A stretch of 64,000 nucleotides of DNA, taken from NCBI GenBank assembly GCA_951217055.1, contig OX578280.1:49096233-49160232 (forward strand). Direction: 5' to 3'. Shown here one piece after another: positions 1 to 25,216 of this stretch (position 1 is its first letter; each line of letters begins with the position of its first letter). The position numbers and the translations under genes are program-made. The notes beneath the pieces are model-generated. The model had not been told where the DNA came from. It did not search any database and worked only from the letters and a program-made list of their open reading frames with translations. This stretch comes from Gerris lacustris (lineage: Eukaryota; Arthropoda; Insecta; Hemiptera; Gerridae).

Positions 1-12068
<12,068 letters not shown>

Positions 12069-12305
12069 TTCACCTCTTAATATGCTGATGTGAAGAGAGA
12101 TTAAAAAATGCCCGCCTTCACAGAGCGAAATTCGACTTCCATTTATAAAGAAAAGAAGCAGGAAACACCATCAATAATACATTAAGAGGATGGAGTCACT
12201 AATATTAATTAATTTTTAATATAATTTTATAATTTGTGGTTTATTTTATAGTTTCGAAAGTATAGTTGAAAACCTATATATTCTATATTTAATATAGAAA
12301 TAAAT
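12069..12305 (+). other. 3' UTR of the MFSD6-like gene with candidate poly(A) signal
   Basis: The AT-rich stretch after the TAA ends with AATAAA at 12299-12304, the first canonical poly(A) signal on this strand after the stop. Later AATAAA matches occur, so the exact end is uncertain. Confidence 0.45.
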
Positions 12306-14511
12306 ATAATTAACAATTTTACAAAATTGTAAAATTGATTGTACAAAAGTTAAAAGAATAATCTTGATCATATTAATTTTATAATATTTTATTTGTTTTA
12401 ACCAATCGAAAGTTGTCTATATCTGAATATGTTCTTGTCAGCCTTGGTCAGAAGAAGATAGCCTCAATATTTAATTGAAGAAGTTAAAGAAATGGAGTAA
12501 ATCGTAATAAAAATTAGTACAACGCCTTTCATTTCAATAATAATAACTTTAATAAACAATAACTGTTATTAATAAATCATTAACAATACTATTATGATTA
12601 GGGTCTATAAAATATAGTTATTACTGGTAAAACAGCTTTATCGTAAAACTATTAACTTTATATTTTTACATCGCCGGCTTTCAACCAAATATTTCCATTA
12701 TCAGTAACGGAGGAATACGCCGTAAAAAGAAGTTGGATTAAGATTTTTAGCAGTTAATCGAATAGAGATGTGAATCTAACATAATTAACATTAATCTATC
12801 CTAAAAACTGCTAGGATTCTTCTCCCATTTTAGTATTTCGATGTTTTAGGCATGGATTATGCTCCAGAGGGGGCGAAATATAGCCTTTTTGCAGTGATCT
12901 TCGAATTTGAACACACCGTAATTGACCTAACATATTAGTATTTCTCCCGTTAATGATAGCTACATTTAATGTCTCAATCAAACTAAATATTTATTTCTCT
13001 ACATCCCTTCAATATTAACTATATTTTACACCATTCTTTTTCAACCAAAAATAAGCCTCTGCTGAACTGGAGAAAATAGGATGAAAATAATTAATTAAAG
13101 AGCCATATTTCTTTATGGAGTAACAACAGAAGTGTAATGACGGTCTGCTTTCTAGTAATAATTTTATTTTTAATACCTTTGATCGATTTGTAGCTTACCA
13201 AGCTAAATCGTTTTGTTTTATAGAAAGTAATCACCGCAATTTTCATCAACTTAGCTCCTGATTTTTGTATTGTTTTAATAGTTTTTTTTTTTTTTTTTTT
13301 TTTTCTTCATTGATGAAGTCAAAGCTCTCTGTGGACTAAACTAGTTTTCAAAAATGAAAGAAAAATAAAATCTATTTAATTGATTGAAAAAAAAAATAGA
13401 TAAATATAAAAAATACCATTTGATTTTTCCCATTAAGTACCTAATATTTTAGTATTTAATTTATGATATATAAAAGAAAAAAAAAAACAAAAAAACAATT
13501 TACCATGAAAATAATATATTTTAATTCGAAATTATATTTATTTTGGGAATAGGAAGCACATTAGAACTATTAAAAACATAAACCACGTTTTATTTTTCAT
13601 TAAATTTAAGTTACACTATTAGATTTGAAGATTATATTTTTAAAAAATCAACAGTAAGGATTAAGATATTTTAATCTTTTAAAATGCTGTATAAAATAGC
13701 ATAAATTATATATATTAGAATCGGTCTAGATTTTTTCATATACATATTATGCTTTGGTTTTATTATTTAAAAATATAGATTTGAAAAATGAAAGTGTAGA
13801 AGAATGGCATAATAATATTATTATATTGATATTGATTTAAACATTTTTATTTACTAAGCATTCCGCCATTTTGAAACCAATAAAAAAAATCTCTTTCAAC
13901 GAATAACAAAATATATTAAAGAAAGCAATGTTACCAGATTTTTTTTTTAACTTTTAGTTTAGATTTATCAATAGGGCATTAATTAATATTAAATATTTGC
14001 AGCCATTATGGATAATCGTAATAAATTTAAAACATAAGGCCATAAAAATCCATAACTATATATTTCATAAACTTGAAGCAAACATATAAAAGTAACATTT
14101 TAAAAATAAAGATAGACATAAGGCTTTACCTGTGGAAAAAATCTTGCAATATAGTTGCTCTATTGGAAAAACCAAAAGTAGGGATACTTTATTTTATGGG
14201 GGATTCAAAATATATTTTATCGTCAATAATTCATTTCTTCTAAATGAATGTTTACTAAAGTTAAAATTTAAAAAAATTGTGTATAAAGTATCGAAAATCA
14301 TATATATATTTAATTATAGCTGGTTAAAACAATCGAATCTAAGTTATTTCAGGTGCGAATTATTCCCCTTAATAATTATAAATAAACAAAAAAAAACAAA
14401 ACAGTAACGATTAAGATATTTTATTAGTTACTCGCAGAAGAAAGGTTTTCGCAGATTTATTTTTCAATATTGCCCACTGTGTAAGAAGCAGATATTAACT
14501 GCATAATTTCC

Positions 14512-14555
<44 letters not shown>
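14512..14555. repeat. (ATT)n microsatellite
   Basis: About 15 uninterrupted TAT/ATT units. Confidence 0.95.
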
Positions 14556-14557
<2 letters not shown>

Positions 14558-15829
14558 CTAAAGCCAAAGATCTTTAATATTTGCAATTTTAAGTGTATCT
14601 AAAGTTGCTATTTTAGATAATATAAGTAAATAATGTAAACATCTGAAAAACTAAAAAAGAAAAGTTAAAAGTAAAGTATATAATAAATATATATATTTCT
14701 AAATATTGTAATTATTGGGAAAAAAGCACAGAACCCTATGTTTACGCCCTAGAGTTTACGCCTGGGAATCTGAGACTAATACTTTACTTAGCTCAGATTC
14801 CCAGCAGTGGGGATCATGTTTATCTTTTTTAAATTATAATAATAATAATCTGAATTCCCAGACATGGTTAGGAATTAATTCCAGCTCTGTTAATATTTTG
14901 ACAGTTTCCCTGTAACTGTAATGTTTATTTTATAATTATGGTTATTTACATATATTATGTAACTATTAAACAATGAAACTTACTTGACTTGTATCGCTAA
15001 ACATATTACATACATTAAAGATTGGGGACTTGTATAACAATAAAAATATTTTTTTATGAAAATCTTTAATGGGTTATTAAAGTCTCAAATGTATTATTAA
15101 TAAAATGTCAGTATAATTGCCTTAATAGCAAACAAGAGAATACTATTATTAACCAAACAGAAACAAATTACTAGAGAATAAATTAAATTTTATTTAGTTG
15201 CCTTTTAATTTTGTATTAATGTTAACAATATAGTATTATTCAATTGTACAAAAACAAAATAATATTTTAACTTTTCTCTCCTGTACCGTTCCTAAATGCT
15301 TAAATACAACAATATGATCAATGTACCTATATAACCATTATGATACGCGTCTATTGTCTAAGCCAGTTTTTAACACAAATTATTGTGTTACATTTGTTTT
15401 AAAAACTATAAATATTTCGATTTACATATCAAGCAAATATGCAAATGTTAATGAGTGTCTGTTGTCAAGGTTTTATTGGAATATATACAATAAATAAGTG
15501 TTATGTTTTGTTATAGCTAAATGTTATAAGTGATTGAAAGCGTTTTTTAGTATGTTTTAAAATGTAATAAGTAATTTCGATTACTATGTAATCAAAAGTA
15601 ATTTAATCTGAAATATGAAAAATATACATTTTCATTAAAGAACTATTTTGCTTAATTATTTGTTGTGTAGTTATTATATTATGTAATACTTTAAATTAAG
15701 GTTCGGAGGATCAAAGTAAAAATGTTCCCAGGCTAAATTTAGACTTTAATCCCTAATAAATGTTTAGATAAAATGTTTGATACGATAGGATTCTATATTT
15801 CAACCTAGAAGTATTCATGAACCAAAAAG

Positions 15830-16256
15830 CAAAGGATAGAAAACGTTGAAAAAGATCTAAATAACAAGTGTTCAGGAACTTGCAGGAAAAGGCTAAAAGA
15901 AGAGAAGAATGGAGGCTAGTGACAAGAGAAGACCAAGCCCATCCTGGGTTGTAGCACTCCGGAGTAAAAGTAGTATAGTATTCATCATTAGTGCCAAGTT
16001 TCATCATTGGTGTAACTCTAGAAGACATTTGTGGCCTAAAAAGACCGGTTGTTCCTTAAAGATATTGCAGAAGAAGGAGTCTGTCTCTGCTATCCGAGCT
16101 ATATGATGCCTAAGCTGAAGTAAGTAGTATAGTATTCATCATTAGCGCGCCAAAGGTGTAACTCTAGAAGACATTTGTGGCCTAAAAAGACCGGTTGATC
16201 CTTAAAGCCATTGCAGAAGATGGAGTCTGTCTCTGCTATCCGAGCTACTAAATATA
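15830..16256 (+). mobile_element. LINE 3' tail with duplicated 3' UTR segment
   Basis: One frame around 15870-15950 reads QELAGKAKRREEWRLVTRED then QAHPGL and a stop, the kind of C-terminal end seen in some insect LINE ORF2 proteins. Downstream, a unit of about 130 bp starting AGTAGTATAGTATTCATCAT and ending CTCTGCTATCCGAGCT occurs twice in direct orientation (about 15966-16101 and 16122-16248) with a few differences. Confidence 0.5.
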
Positions 16257-16701
16257 TTAGGGCTTGATGATGATCTGTAAAAAGGTTGGTGTGGATTTGA
16301 TGAAATAAGTGAAAAGTGTAATCTAACACCTCGATTCATGTTTCTGCTTCAATGTTAAATGTTAAATATAGAAATTAGTGAATATGGCTAAGACCAATTG
16401 TTACCAATTGTTGGATCTTTTAAATCCTAATCTAAGAAAATTCATTGAACATTTTAACCAAAAATCGAATTTCCTTATATTATATTTATTTATGGACCAA
16501 TTTGTCTACAAGGATTAGAATTTTCACATATTCTACACAAAGATCACACCGATAAATGGGTAGTGTGCATGTGCAGATCCCACCATTTTGCAATAACCTT
16601 GTATCCTCTAATATTGGATCGAAGGTGGTAAGATAGACCTTATACATTAAAGTGTACTTACACTAAAATACCCTTAAGTTCATCTTCAATATCAAGCGTG
16701 T

Positions 16702-16821
16702 GAGAATATTTTTGGTATATCTGCACTATTTGGCCCACCCATTTCTAATTGTTCAAAAAATGCAAGTAAATCGGACAATTAGAAGTAGGTAGGCCAAATA
16801 GTGTAGATTTACCATATTTCT
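16702..16821. repeat. Imperfect ~50-bp inverted repeat (hairpin/MITE)
   Basis: The left arm (16702-16752) and right arm (16774-16821) are complementary over about 40 bp centred on CACTATTTGGCC / GGCCAAATAGTG, with a loop near 20 nt. It could be a MITE relic or a hairpin-forming transcript. Confidence 0.7.
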
Positions 16822-18199
16822 CAATCAATATAATAAGCAAGAGAACCTTTACCTTTTGTAATTATGTATAATTTAGACCTGAGTTAGTTTATTGTTTTAT
16901 TGAGTTTTAAGAAGAATAAGCAATTTTACCAATATTAGATAAATATTTATTTTTAAGAAATATTTTTTCATTAAATGGATAATGTATATCCAAAGATGAT
17001 TTTATTAAAGAATTTACACATTATAAATAAATAATAATTTATAAGAATAATTAAAGTGTAAAATAAATTTAAAAAAATATCTATTATAACGAAGTGTCAC
17101 TCATTTCATAAAAAAAAATGTGTTAAAGGTTATAATGAATCTAAATAAATAAATATAATAATAATAATTCTTGTTATTAAATTATAATTATGTATATTAA
17201 AGTGATGATGCTGTAATTACTTTTATTCGCAACTTTCAGCCCATGTTGATAAAATATTTATTAAATCAAAATAAATTAAAATGTATATGTAAATATATAT
17301 TTTTCTTCTGCTTTATCACTTTTATCGAAAAGTGCATAGGTAATTATTTATTGGGAAGTGTTGTACCAAAATGTAAGAAAAAAAATCAAGCTAACTTTTT
17401 CTAAAAACAAAGAAGCTTTTTAAAATTACAAATACAAATTATAAGCGCTGTAAATGTAATTATTATTTTCAAAAAATAAGACTTTAAAAGGTATAAAGAT
17501 ATATATGTATAATGGTATAGTAAAAAAATAAATTTAATAATATAAATCTATGTAAAAAATTAATAAATACAAATGAAGTGAAGTATATGTTGATCTTGTT
17601 AAATGTTGCACTGGAGAAAAAAAAAATATATAGAATTTTTTTTTCAGCACTGAATTTTTTAATTATTGGTTGATATTGTTACCCATGAATATCTGAATAT
17701 CTATACATTTTTAGGGTCTTTACGCCATGTGAAATTGAAGATGGTGTTCATTGTTCCCTCCCCCCCCCCCCTCTATTTGTTATAATAAATCAACGATAAA
17801 ATTTAACAAAAAGTGTATAGTTATTTTTTGTCACAAAAGATATAACAGTTATATAGGGATTTTTTATACGTCACAAATTCTGTTAAAAAAAATGTATACC
17901 CCAACTTATCTTATCTTAGAAACGGATTGAGCTAGACACGTCGGAGTAGTTTCATTGTGTTTGGACAATTAAAATGAATATAAAGGCGTTTATTTCACGA
18001 TATTATAATAAATGGTTCAAAAGTTATAGCTAAAACAAAATGGCCGCCATCTTGATAGGGCTAGGTGATGTTTATATGCTGGTTAACGAAATCGTTCAAT
18101 TTGTTAAATTACCTAAGGACGCGTGCTGAAAGCGCATACTTTGACACTTTTTTAAAAAAATGTATTGTAATTTAAGTGCCTGATGTATAATTAATAACA

Positions 18200-18590
18200 G
18201 TCTGCCAATAACTGTAGCACATATAGCTTCCTCGCTTCGCTTTTATGACCCAGTATTGTATAATTTATTTAGTAGTCCCTCCTAATTTTTTAAAATCTAT
18301 TAACATTTTTTTTTTTTTACATGAATTAAAGTATCCATTTAGCAATATTTAATGGGCCCAAACCGTTAAAATTAATATGGGACCATCTGTGAGCTTCTTT
18401 TGACAAACCATCCAAATTTCTTAATAATCGGATGTCCAATTTTTAAGATATAGGGGTTGGAAAAAATGTTTGTGAGCATGTGGAGAAGAAATCAAAGGGC
18501 GCAGAAGGTTGAAATTAATATTGGTCCAACGTCGGACTAATCCCCACCACCAATTTTTCAGTATATCGATAATTAATATCGGGCAGACAG
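18200..18590 (-). repeat. Partial R1 repeat, copy C
   Basis: Reverse-strand R1 tail at its left side (TCTGCCAATAACTGTAGCAC, then ATATAGCTTCCTCGCTTCGC), followed by the R1 core. It is truncated before the head, at about GGGCAGACAG. Confidence 0.6.
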
Positions 18591-18788
18591 TAAATATGAT
18601 AAGCAATAAATAAAGAAACAAAGAAGAGTACATAAAATGTTGTATAATAATTAAAATAAATAAATAATTAATGAGTAATTATAATTATATAATACAAATA
18701 GGTATGAAAGAAAATTCCACATTAAATATTTAAAAGTGAAATTGATTTGGCTTAAATTATCATAGGAATAGAAGAGGTAAATAGGGAA

Positions 18789-21700
18789 TTAAACATCTTC
18801 CATTCCTGGAATATTGTAGTTCTCTGCGAAAGCTGAAATTTCCGCTTTTAATTTCTTGATCATTAGGAGTATTTCCGGATCTTCTTGTGCCATTTTCTTG
18901 AATTCTGCTAGTGACTTATCTCCAATTTTAGAACGTGTTTCCATAGCTATCTTTATTCCTGCAAGCAAAATAATAATAATAGATTAGATGTAATATTTGA
19001 GTAAGCAGGTTTTTGGGAACCATGATATTCAAAATTCTAAATAAAAAAAGTCTGCCAATTGGTGTGGCACATAGCTTATTCGCATCCTATTACGCTTTTT
19101 ATTTATGTTATGGTTTTACAACCCAATATTGTCTCATTTATTTAACTGTTACATTTGTTTTTTAAATCTGTCTAAATTGTTTTGATTTTTGTATGAATTA
19201 AAGTATTATTTTGGCAAAAGTTAAAGAGCGCAGACAGTTGAAATTAACCTGGGGCTATCTGCGAGCTACTTTCGACAAATCATCCAAATTTCTTAAAAAT
19301 TGGATGACCACTTTTGTAGATATAGGTAGGTGTTAATAAATGTATGTTTGTGCGCATGTGGAAACGAAACAATTGGGTGCATATAGTTGAAACTAACATG
19401 GGACCAACAATGGACTATATTTTGGGAATATTTTGTTAAGATATTTTGGTTGGCAAAAATTGAGTGACAGACAGATATATGGAACCAAATGTGTTCCCTG
19501 ATGTCTGAAACGGATTTCTGTCTTGGAATGTTTGAAATCGGAGACATAAAATTTTTTGTTTTTTAGAACCATCCCATAGCATCCATTACCTTCGGTAAGC
19601 TCGGAATCAATGTAATATTATATTTATGATAAGCAAGCAATATTATATTTTGTAATTTTAATGTAATACTCGTATTTTTTAATAACATTGTCCATAGGAC
19701 AAATGAATTTTCTTTATTGTATTGCTGTACCACAAAGGTACAGGTAAATTCACTAGTTATCGTTAACAGGTTCTCACGAATTCTTATGATCTAAATTTTA
19801 GATAATAAAAGAATCATTTTAGATTCTAAAAGAAAGAAGAAATTAAGGTAAAAAAGTTGTAGCATTAGAAATTGATTAAAATTTATTACCTTGATCGAAA
19901 TAATTGATAACTTTGTCGATATCTGTACCGTTGAATCCTCTAGTTGTAAGTGCTGGTGTGCCGATCCTCAAGCCATGAGAATATGTTCCTGGTTTATCTC
20001 CTGGAACTGCATAAATTGTTCGATTGAAAATATGTAATGATCAAATCCAATATTAAAACAATTCTTGATTAAACATAAAGTTCATGCCGATAGTTAATAA
20101 ACAAAATAGATGTATTTAAATTACTGTAAAAAATTTTAGTGAAAAGACTTATAGACTACTCTTGTGACATGTGACGTGTAGATCATTGGATAGAGAGGAC
20201 AGGAGAAGTCTGGTTATGCAGGCCAGAGCCTTCATGGGATGTAGGCACTGTCCAATAGTAGGTAAGTATTTATCTATTTAAAACAACTAATATACTTTTA
20301 CTGGTGATTGAATTAACGTTAGAGTTAGAAAGAAGACTAACTTTGAAAAAAAAGACAAAGAACACAAATAATAAATTACTTAAAGAAAGATAACTTTTAG
20401 TAAGTAAAAATTTGTATTATAAACTTAAGCTTCGTTCACACAGTAGCACAAATGTCGTGACATTCAATGCCGTGAAACTGCTTGACACACGGCGTCATCG
20501 TCATGACAATGAATGTCATGAAATCGAGAGCTGAATCATGAGCTCATGAGCTGTTTCACACGCCCTTTCTACTCTGTTGTGACAGTTCTTTAAAGTAGCA
20601 AACCCTTAAACTAACTTTTTAACCTATAAGTAGGGTAGTTGACCTAACTAATCATTTTTTATATATATATAGTTATTTGAAAAATATAACTATTATATAT
20701 TTAAAAAAAAAAAAAAAATATAATAGTTGATGTAATGTAAATAATCATACTTTACGTATAAATAGGTATGGTTTTAAGTAAATAATAATAATAAGGCTCT
20801 TCTACATATTCGAAAGGCAGTGCCGTGTCATCTAGTGTCAAAATATCTAACATTTTGATGCTTGACATTAGATATTAGATGTTAAGTGCCAAGACATCAA
20901 CTGTTCAAACGATGACACCATTTGACACTAATGCCGCGGATTGAATTTTACGATTTTTTAAATGTAATGTTTTCGTTCTAGTTAAAAATATCTATTTGAA
21001 GCCCTAAAAAAACCTTACGGCACAGTTTCATTTTCGTTTTAGTTTTTAGTTAAATTAAATAAAATGCTGACCAACTTACCTGGAAAACTAGTGGTTGATA
21101 TGTTAACTTTTTCAAGGATATGCTCTGCTTGAGCTGCAATTAGCCCTTTAGGCCCCACATTTACCAGCATCATGTGAATATCTGAACCACCTGTAACTAT
21201 TTCGTAGCCAAGTGATTGCAATCCACTGCACAATGTCTTCGCATTTTCCAATGTCTGAAATAGATTTTCCCGTATTAATTTTTCGTAAAGTAGTCTTTGC
21301 ATGTTGCATGTCCCCGAATGGAACAAATTATGAATAATAAGTTAAACTTCATAATGACAAATACTATGGCTGAACTGAAGGAGATGATACGGTCGAGAAA
21401 CTTGGCTTAATTTATACACTTGAGAGATTATATTCCTTTGTCAAACAGTACATTTGTATGATTCAAACATTTGAGAAATTATATGAATGATTTGTTCATA
21501 GGAGGGTTTATATCCCTTTGTCAAAAAAATGCGTTAAGAGTAAAAATACGTTAGAGTCCGCCATCTTTTCTATAAAGAATCATATTCTTCAGTTTTACCA
21601 ATACTATTTTTGGCCTCATGATTATAAAGGAAACGTTCTCCTCTACATGTGCTTTTTCTGTTAAGACAGCTCAGTGACAGTGACTATTTTATCATGTCAA

Positions 21701-24416
21701 TAAATCATAATACCTGCAATCTACAAAGCGCTGAAGCAATTAACTACATTACCTCCCACTTATCCAAACCGAAATAACGTAGAATCAATTTTACAAATAA
21801 GAAATAGCAAGAGCACTCCTAAGTAAAGAATTGAACTTACCATAGCTGATAACACTCAGTAATCAGTACTCCAAAAGTTTCTTCTGTCCTAAATAAATTC
21901 CTTCTTTCTTCTAAAATGGAATTTTTATTTTCAACCTACCCTCCTGAATATTAATAAGTCTAAAGTCTATTAAACTACTCTCGAATAATAATTGCTTGAA
22001 TAAAATATTTAATGTTTAATAATTTGACAAATAATTACTTTGGTTTGGTATCTTTTGAATGCGGGAGTAGAAACTTCTTTCATAACAGTTGCAATAGCAG
22101 CAATTACATTCATCATACATCCACCAATAACTCCTGGGAAAACGGCTTTGTTTATCGTTGTATCCAAATCGTGTACTTCGTACTGGCCATAATCGTTCAT
22201 CAATTGGACGTCTAAAAAGACAATGGTCATCATGAGCAAAATATAAGGCTGGATTTGAACTTAAGAAATTTGTCTCTATTAAGAAAAAGATAATTTTCTG
22301 GTTCACACACTTGCTACGGGATGTTTACTTAATCATTTCTAAACATTCTTACATTTGAATTACATTTTATAGAAAACTTCATTACGGTTCTGATGTTGCA
22401 TTTAAAGAATTAAGAAGTTAATTAAGGAAGTTAAAAGTATCCAATTAATTAATGATACACAAATGATAGTTTACACCGAACATTTCCTCGATATGTTTTT
22501 CAATTTTCAAATTTATTTTATCTGAGTTGATACACTTTATTGAATAAGAAAAATATTTTCATCGAGTTTTCATTTTTCATTATTAGATACATTATCGTAT
22601 AATATTATAAAATCCACAATCAGATCCTAATTATTAGATTTATAATAGACATATAATGATTTTAATTTTAATACACGTATAGTTATGAATTGTATACTTT
22701 ACTTTTCTTGTAGAATATGACTGCACCCTTTGTTCCTCTAAGGGATTTATAAGTACAACTAGTAACAACGTCACAGTACTTAAACGGGGAATCAATTAAA
22801 TCAGTTGCAACTAGACCGGATACGTGAGCCATATCGGCAACTAAGAATGCTCCTACTTCATCGGCTATCTCCCTGAATTTTTTATAGTCCAGACAACGAG
22901 AATAACAAGCAACACCTGAAATAAGTAAGTAAATAATAAATTTAAAAATATATTATATAGAACATCTTAAAACATACCATATCGCATCAAATCTTGGTGT
23001 GTATTAAATACTTGATACTGATGTTTGTTAGTATTCGTACATTGATCATTCCATCTAACATGTAATATTGAAAATGTATTTTTAACGCAAAATAATTTTG
23101 TAATAAAACTGCCTACCTGCAATGATTACTTTTGGAGAAAAATGGCGTGCCGACTCAGCCAATTTGTCATAATCTATCAAACCTGTTTTAGGATCTAACT
23201 TGTATGATAAAGTTTCATAGAATAAAGATGTAGCAGTTAATCTCTGTTTACCCTTCATGTATCCGTGAGTGTAGTGTCCACCTTCTAAATATTCCAAACC
23301 TATGACAATAATTAACAATTATTAATGTTATTTTTAAATTACTGTGATTGTAATCAATTATACTGTGATTAAATATATAAAAAATTACCTAGAAAATGAT
23401 CTAATCTTTAAATAGTATGCAATTACATTATCTTATATTTTTTTATCCAGTACATTACAATAATAGTATTTCGTTACACTGCTGATAACAAATTTCATTT
23501 GAAAACATCAATAGATAAATAAATCATACAATTTCGAGATAAAATCAGCTTGTTACATTATTGATAAAAATACCAATAGACAGGACATAAGGAAGTAGTA
23601 ATACGAATTTTGTTTTTTCCCCTTTCAATATACATAGTATAGTGTATTTACCCATAATTCTGTCATGAGGATTGCATAAACCAATGTAAACAGCAAGGTT
23701 AGCGATGGCACCAGAATAAGCTCTCACGTTAACACCCCATTCCTCAGGATTCAAATTGAATGCTTGCAAACACCTCTTCTCGCACAGTGCTTCTATATCA
23801 CCTTCGGAATTCCTTGAAAAATAACACATTCATTAAATGTTAAAAAGAAACTTAAGGATATATAACATTTTAATTTCCCTCAATTTGTAAATTAGAAATT
23901 AAAACTCTAGAGCTTTCCTGTGCCTTATAGTTTGATGCCGGGTCGCAGAACACACGTATTCTGACATTTTAGTAAGGTAATTCCCTTTTGTTCACTTTTG
24001 TTAATGTTAGTTTTGACTTAAATCAATTATCTGGTAGATTCTTAATTTCATCTGATATGTAATCGTAATAATAATTATATTACAATCGTTGTATTATTTT
24101 ATGTATGTATTGTTTAGATTTTTGTAAAGAAGAGAACATCTCGATACAGACACTTAAATCTAAGAACAAAGAACATAATTGTATAATTATGTTTGCAGAG
24201 CTTGAGTGTACTTACTTATTAATAAGTTTACTGTATTTGTTGTTGAAACAAGAAACGTAAGATTGAAGAGCAGAATGAGAAGGATAGTTTTCAGAAGCGA
24301 TAAGTTCAAGGGATTGAAGTTGTTTCCTTTTTTCATTTTGTATTAAACGAAACAATTCAGGATCTGTCCTAGGCAAACCATCACTCAACGCATTTCTAAT
24401 TGAACCCATTTTTAAC
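18789..24416 (-). CDS. Shmt-like: Serine hydroxymethyltransferase-like PLP enzyme, copy 1 (active site altered)
   Basis: Fold-type I PLP enzyme related to glycine/serine hydroxymethyltransferase. Coding exons from 5' to 3' on the minus strand: 24409-24216, 23812-23652, 23299-23117, 22915-22703, 22211-22039, 21254-21080, 20006-19890 and 18958-18789. They sum to 1386 bp, i.e. 461 codons plus TAA, near the usual SHMT length. The start ATG follows a TTACAG acceptor in the leader (24417-24418). Family motifs kept: [18 protein letters not shown] (ring-stacking His), [13 protein letters not shown] (Asp and His contacting PLP), a Lys at the PLP-lysine position (SCTYKSLRG), [10 protein letters not shown] and [13 protein letters not shown] (substrate Arg). 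Changed: the SHMT block EGYPGxRYYGG is absent ([19 protein letters not shown] stands there, about 7 residues shorter), the His before the catalytic Lys is Tyr, and the GPRGG-type Arg is Lys (TKGA). Probably cytosolic, with no targeting peptide. Activity as SHMT is doubtful. Confidence 0.93.
19047..19612 (-). repeat. R1 repeat, copy B, inside the last intron of SHMT-like copy 1
   Basis: Complete reverse-oriented copy. The tail complement CTGCCAATTGGTGTGGCACA is at the left, and the head complement TTACCTTCGGTAAGCTCGGA at the right. It lies between coding exons 7 and 8. Confidence 0.78.
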
Positions 24417-24865
24417 CTGTAATTTGAAAATGAAGGTTGTATGAACACTGGATGAAATAAATTCAAACTATTCTTTAGATAATTATTGACAAATTATTAA
24501 CACATTAACATTATATTATAAGTATATCGTATATCAGGGTTGTACTGGTGCCGGAACGGTAATGCTTTAGTGGATAAAAAATTAGTAGAAAAAATCGATG
24601 GATGATCCAAAGACTAAGAAACTTCTAGTATACATTCACGTTTATTTTAATTTTTTACTTGATAATTTAATGTAAGTTTGTTGTTTGAAAATATATTGTT
24701 TAAGTAGCATACAAAATAAATTAAAATATAGATTTATCAATTTCTCATTTTGAAATTTTTAGTGGTACTACTTTACTAAAACTAATGTGGAATACTCGTA
24801 CAATTGTAGAGAGATTAGTAGCTCATTCATAATTCCTCAATTTACTTAGTGACATTATTACCATT
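24417..24865. promoter_or_regulatory. Presumed 5' leader/upstream region of SHMT-like copy 1
   Basis: Between the leader acceptor of copy 1 and the 5' LTR of the BEL/Pao element. It is AT-rich with no coding potential. A first leader exon is expected here or beyond the retrotransposon, but I could not locate a convincing donor. Confidence 0.3.
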
Positions 24866-25063
24866 TGTCACGTTTTTAGGGATTTTTTTATGTATTTAGA
24901 TTATATTGTTTTGTTTGTTTTGATTTGTTGTCACCATGGAGACTATAGTTTGACACATTGAGTTGTATGAAATTAATTGAATAAAAAGAAGAGCAGTTTT
25001 TTGGTTTAAGTGTTAACATTGTGTTTGAGATTAATTTATAGAAGATAGTTGTAAAACGCAACA
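24866..25063 (+). repeat. 5' LTR of BEL/Pao element
   Basis: Starts TGTCACGTTTTTAGGG and ends AAAACGCAACA. Contains GAATAAAAAGAAG, an AATAAA candidate poly(A) signal. Same as the 3' LTR by eye. Confidence 0.95.
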
Positions 25064-25216
25064 TAGTGGCGACCGTGACAAAATAGAAACCTTTTTCGGT
25101 AACGTATTTGAGTTCGATTTAAAATTGACATTTTTCGGTAAATATTTTTATCAAACATTTATTTATTTTTTCGGTATTCTTTTGACTAAATTAATATAAA
25201 AATAAATATTAAAATC

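Larger units (their letters stand above)
12306..18788. other. Gene-free AT-rich intergenic region
   Basis: No frame longer than about 90 codons and none with recognisable motifs. It contains a T-tract near 13280-13304, an (ATT)n microsatellite, a 13-bp hairpin at 14762-14804, a LINE tail with a duplicated 3' segment (15.83-16.26 kb), a strong ~120-nt hairpin (16.70-16.82 kb), a short poly(C) run near 17759-17771 and a partial R1 repeat. Both flanking genes point into this region, so it is a convergent 3' intergenic space. Confidence 0.75.

Noticed and set aside
24410..24466. Upstream extension of the SHMT-like copy 1 start (MNLFHPVF...)
   Set aside because: It crosses a TTACAG acceptor in the leader. 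Copy 2 has the equivalent acceptor just before its ATG, so translation most likely starts at MGSIRN.
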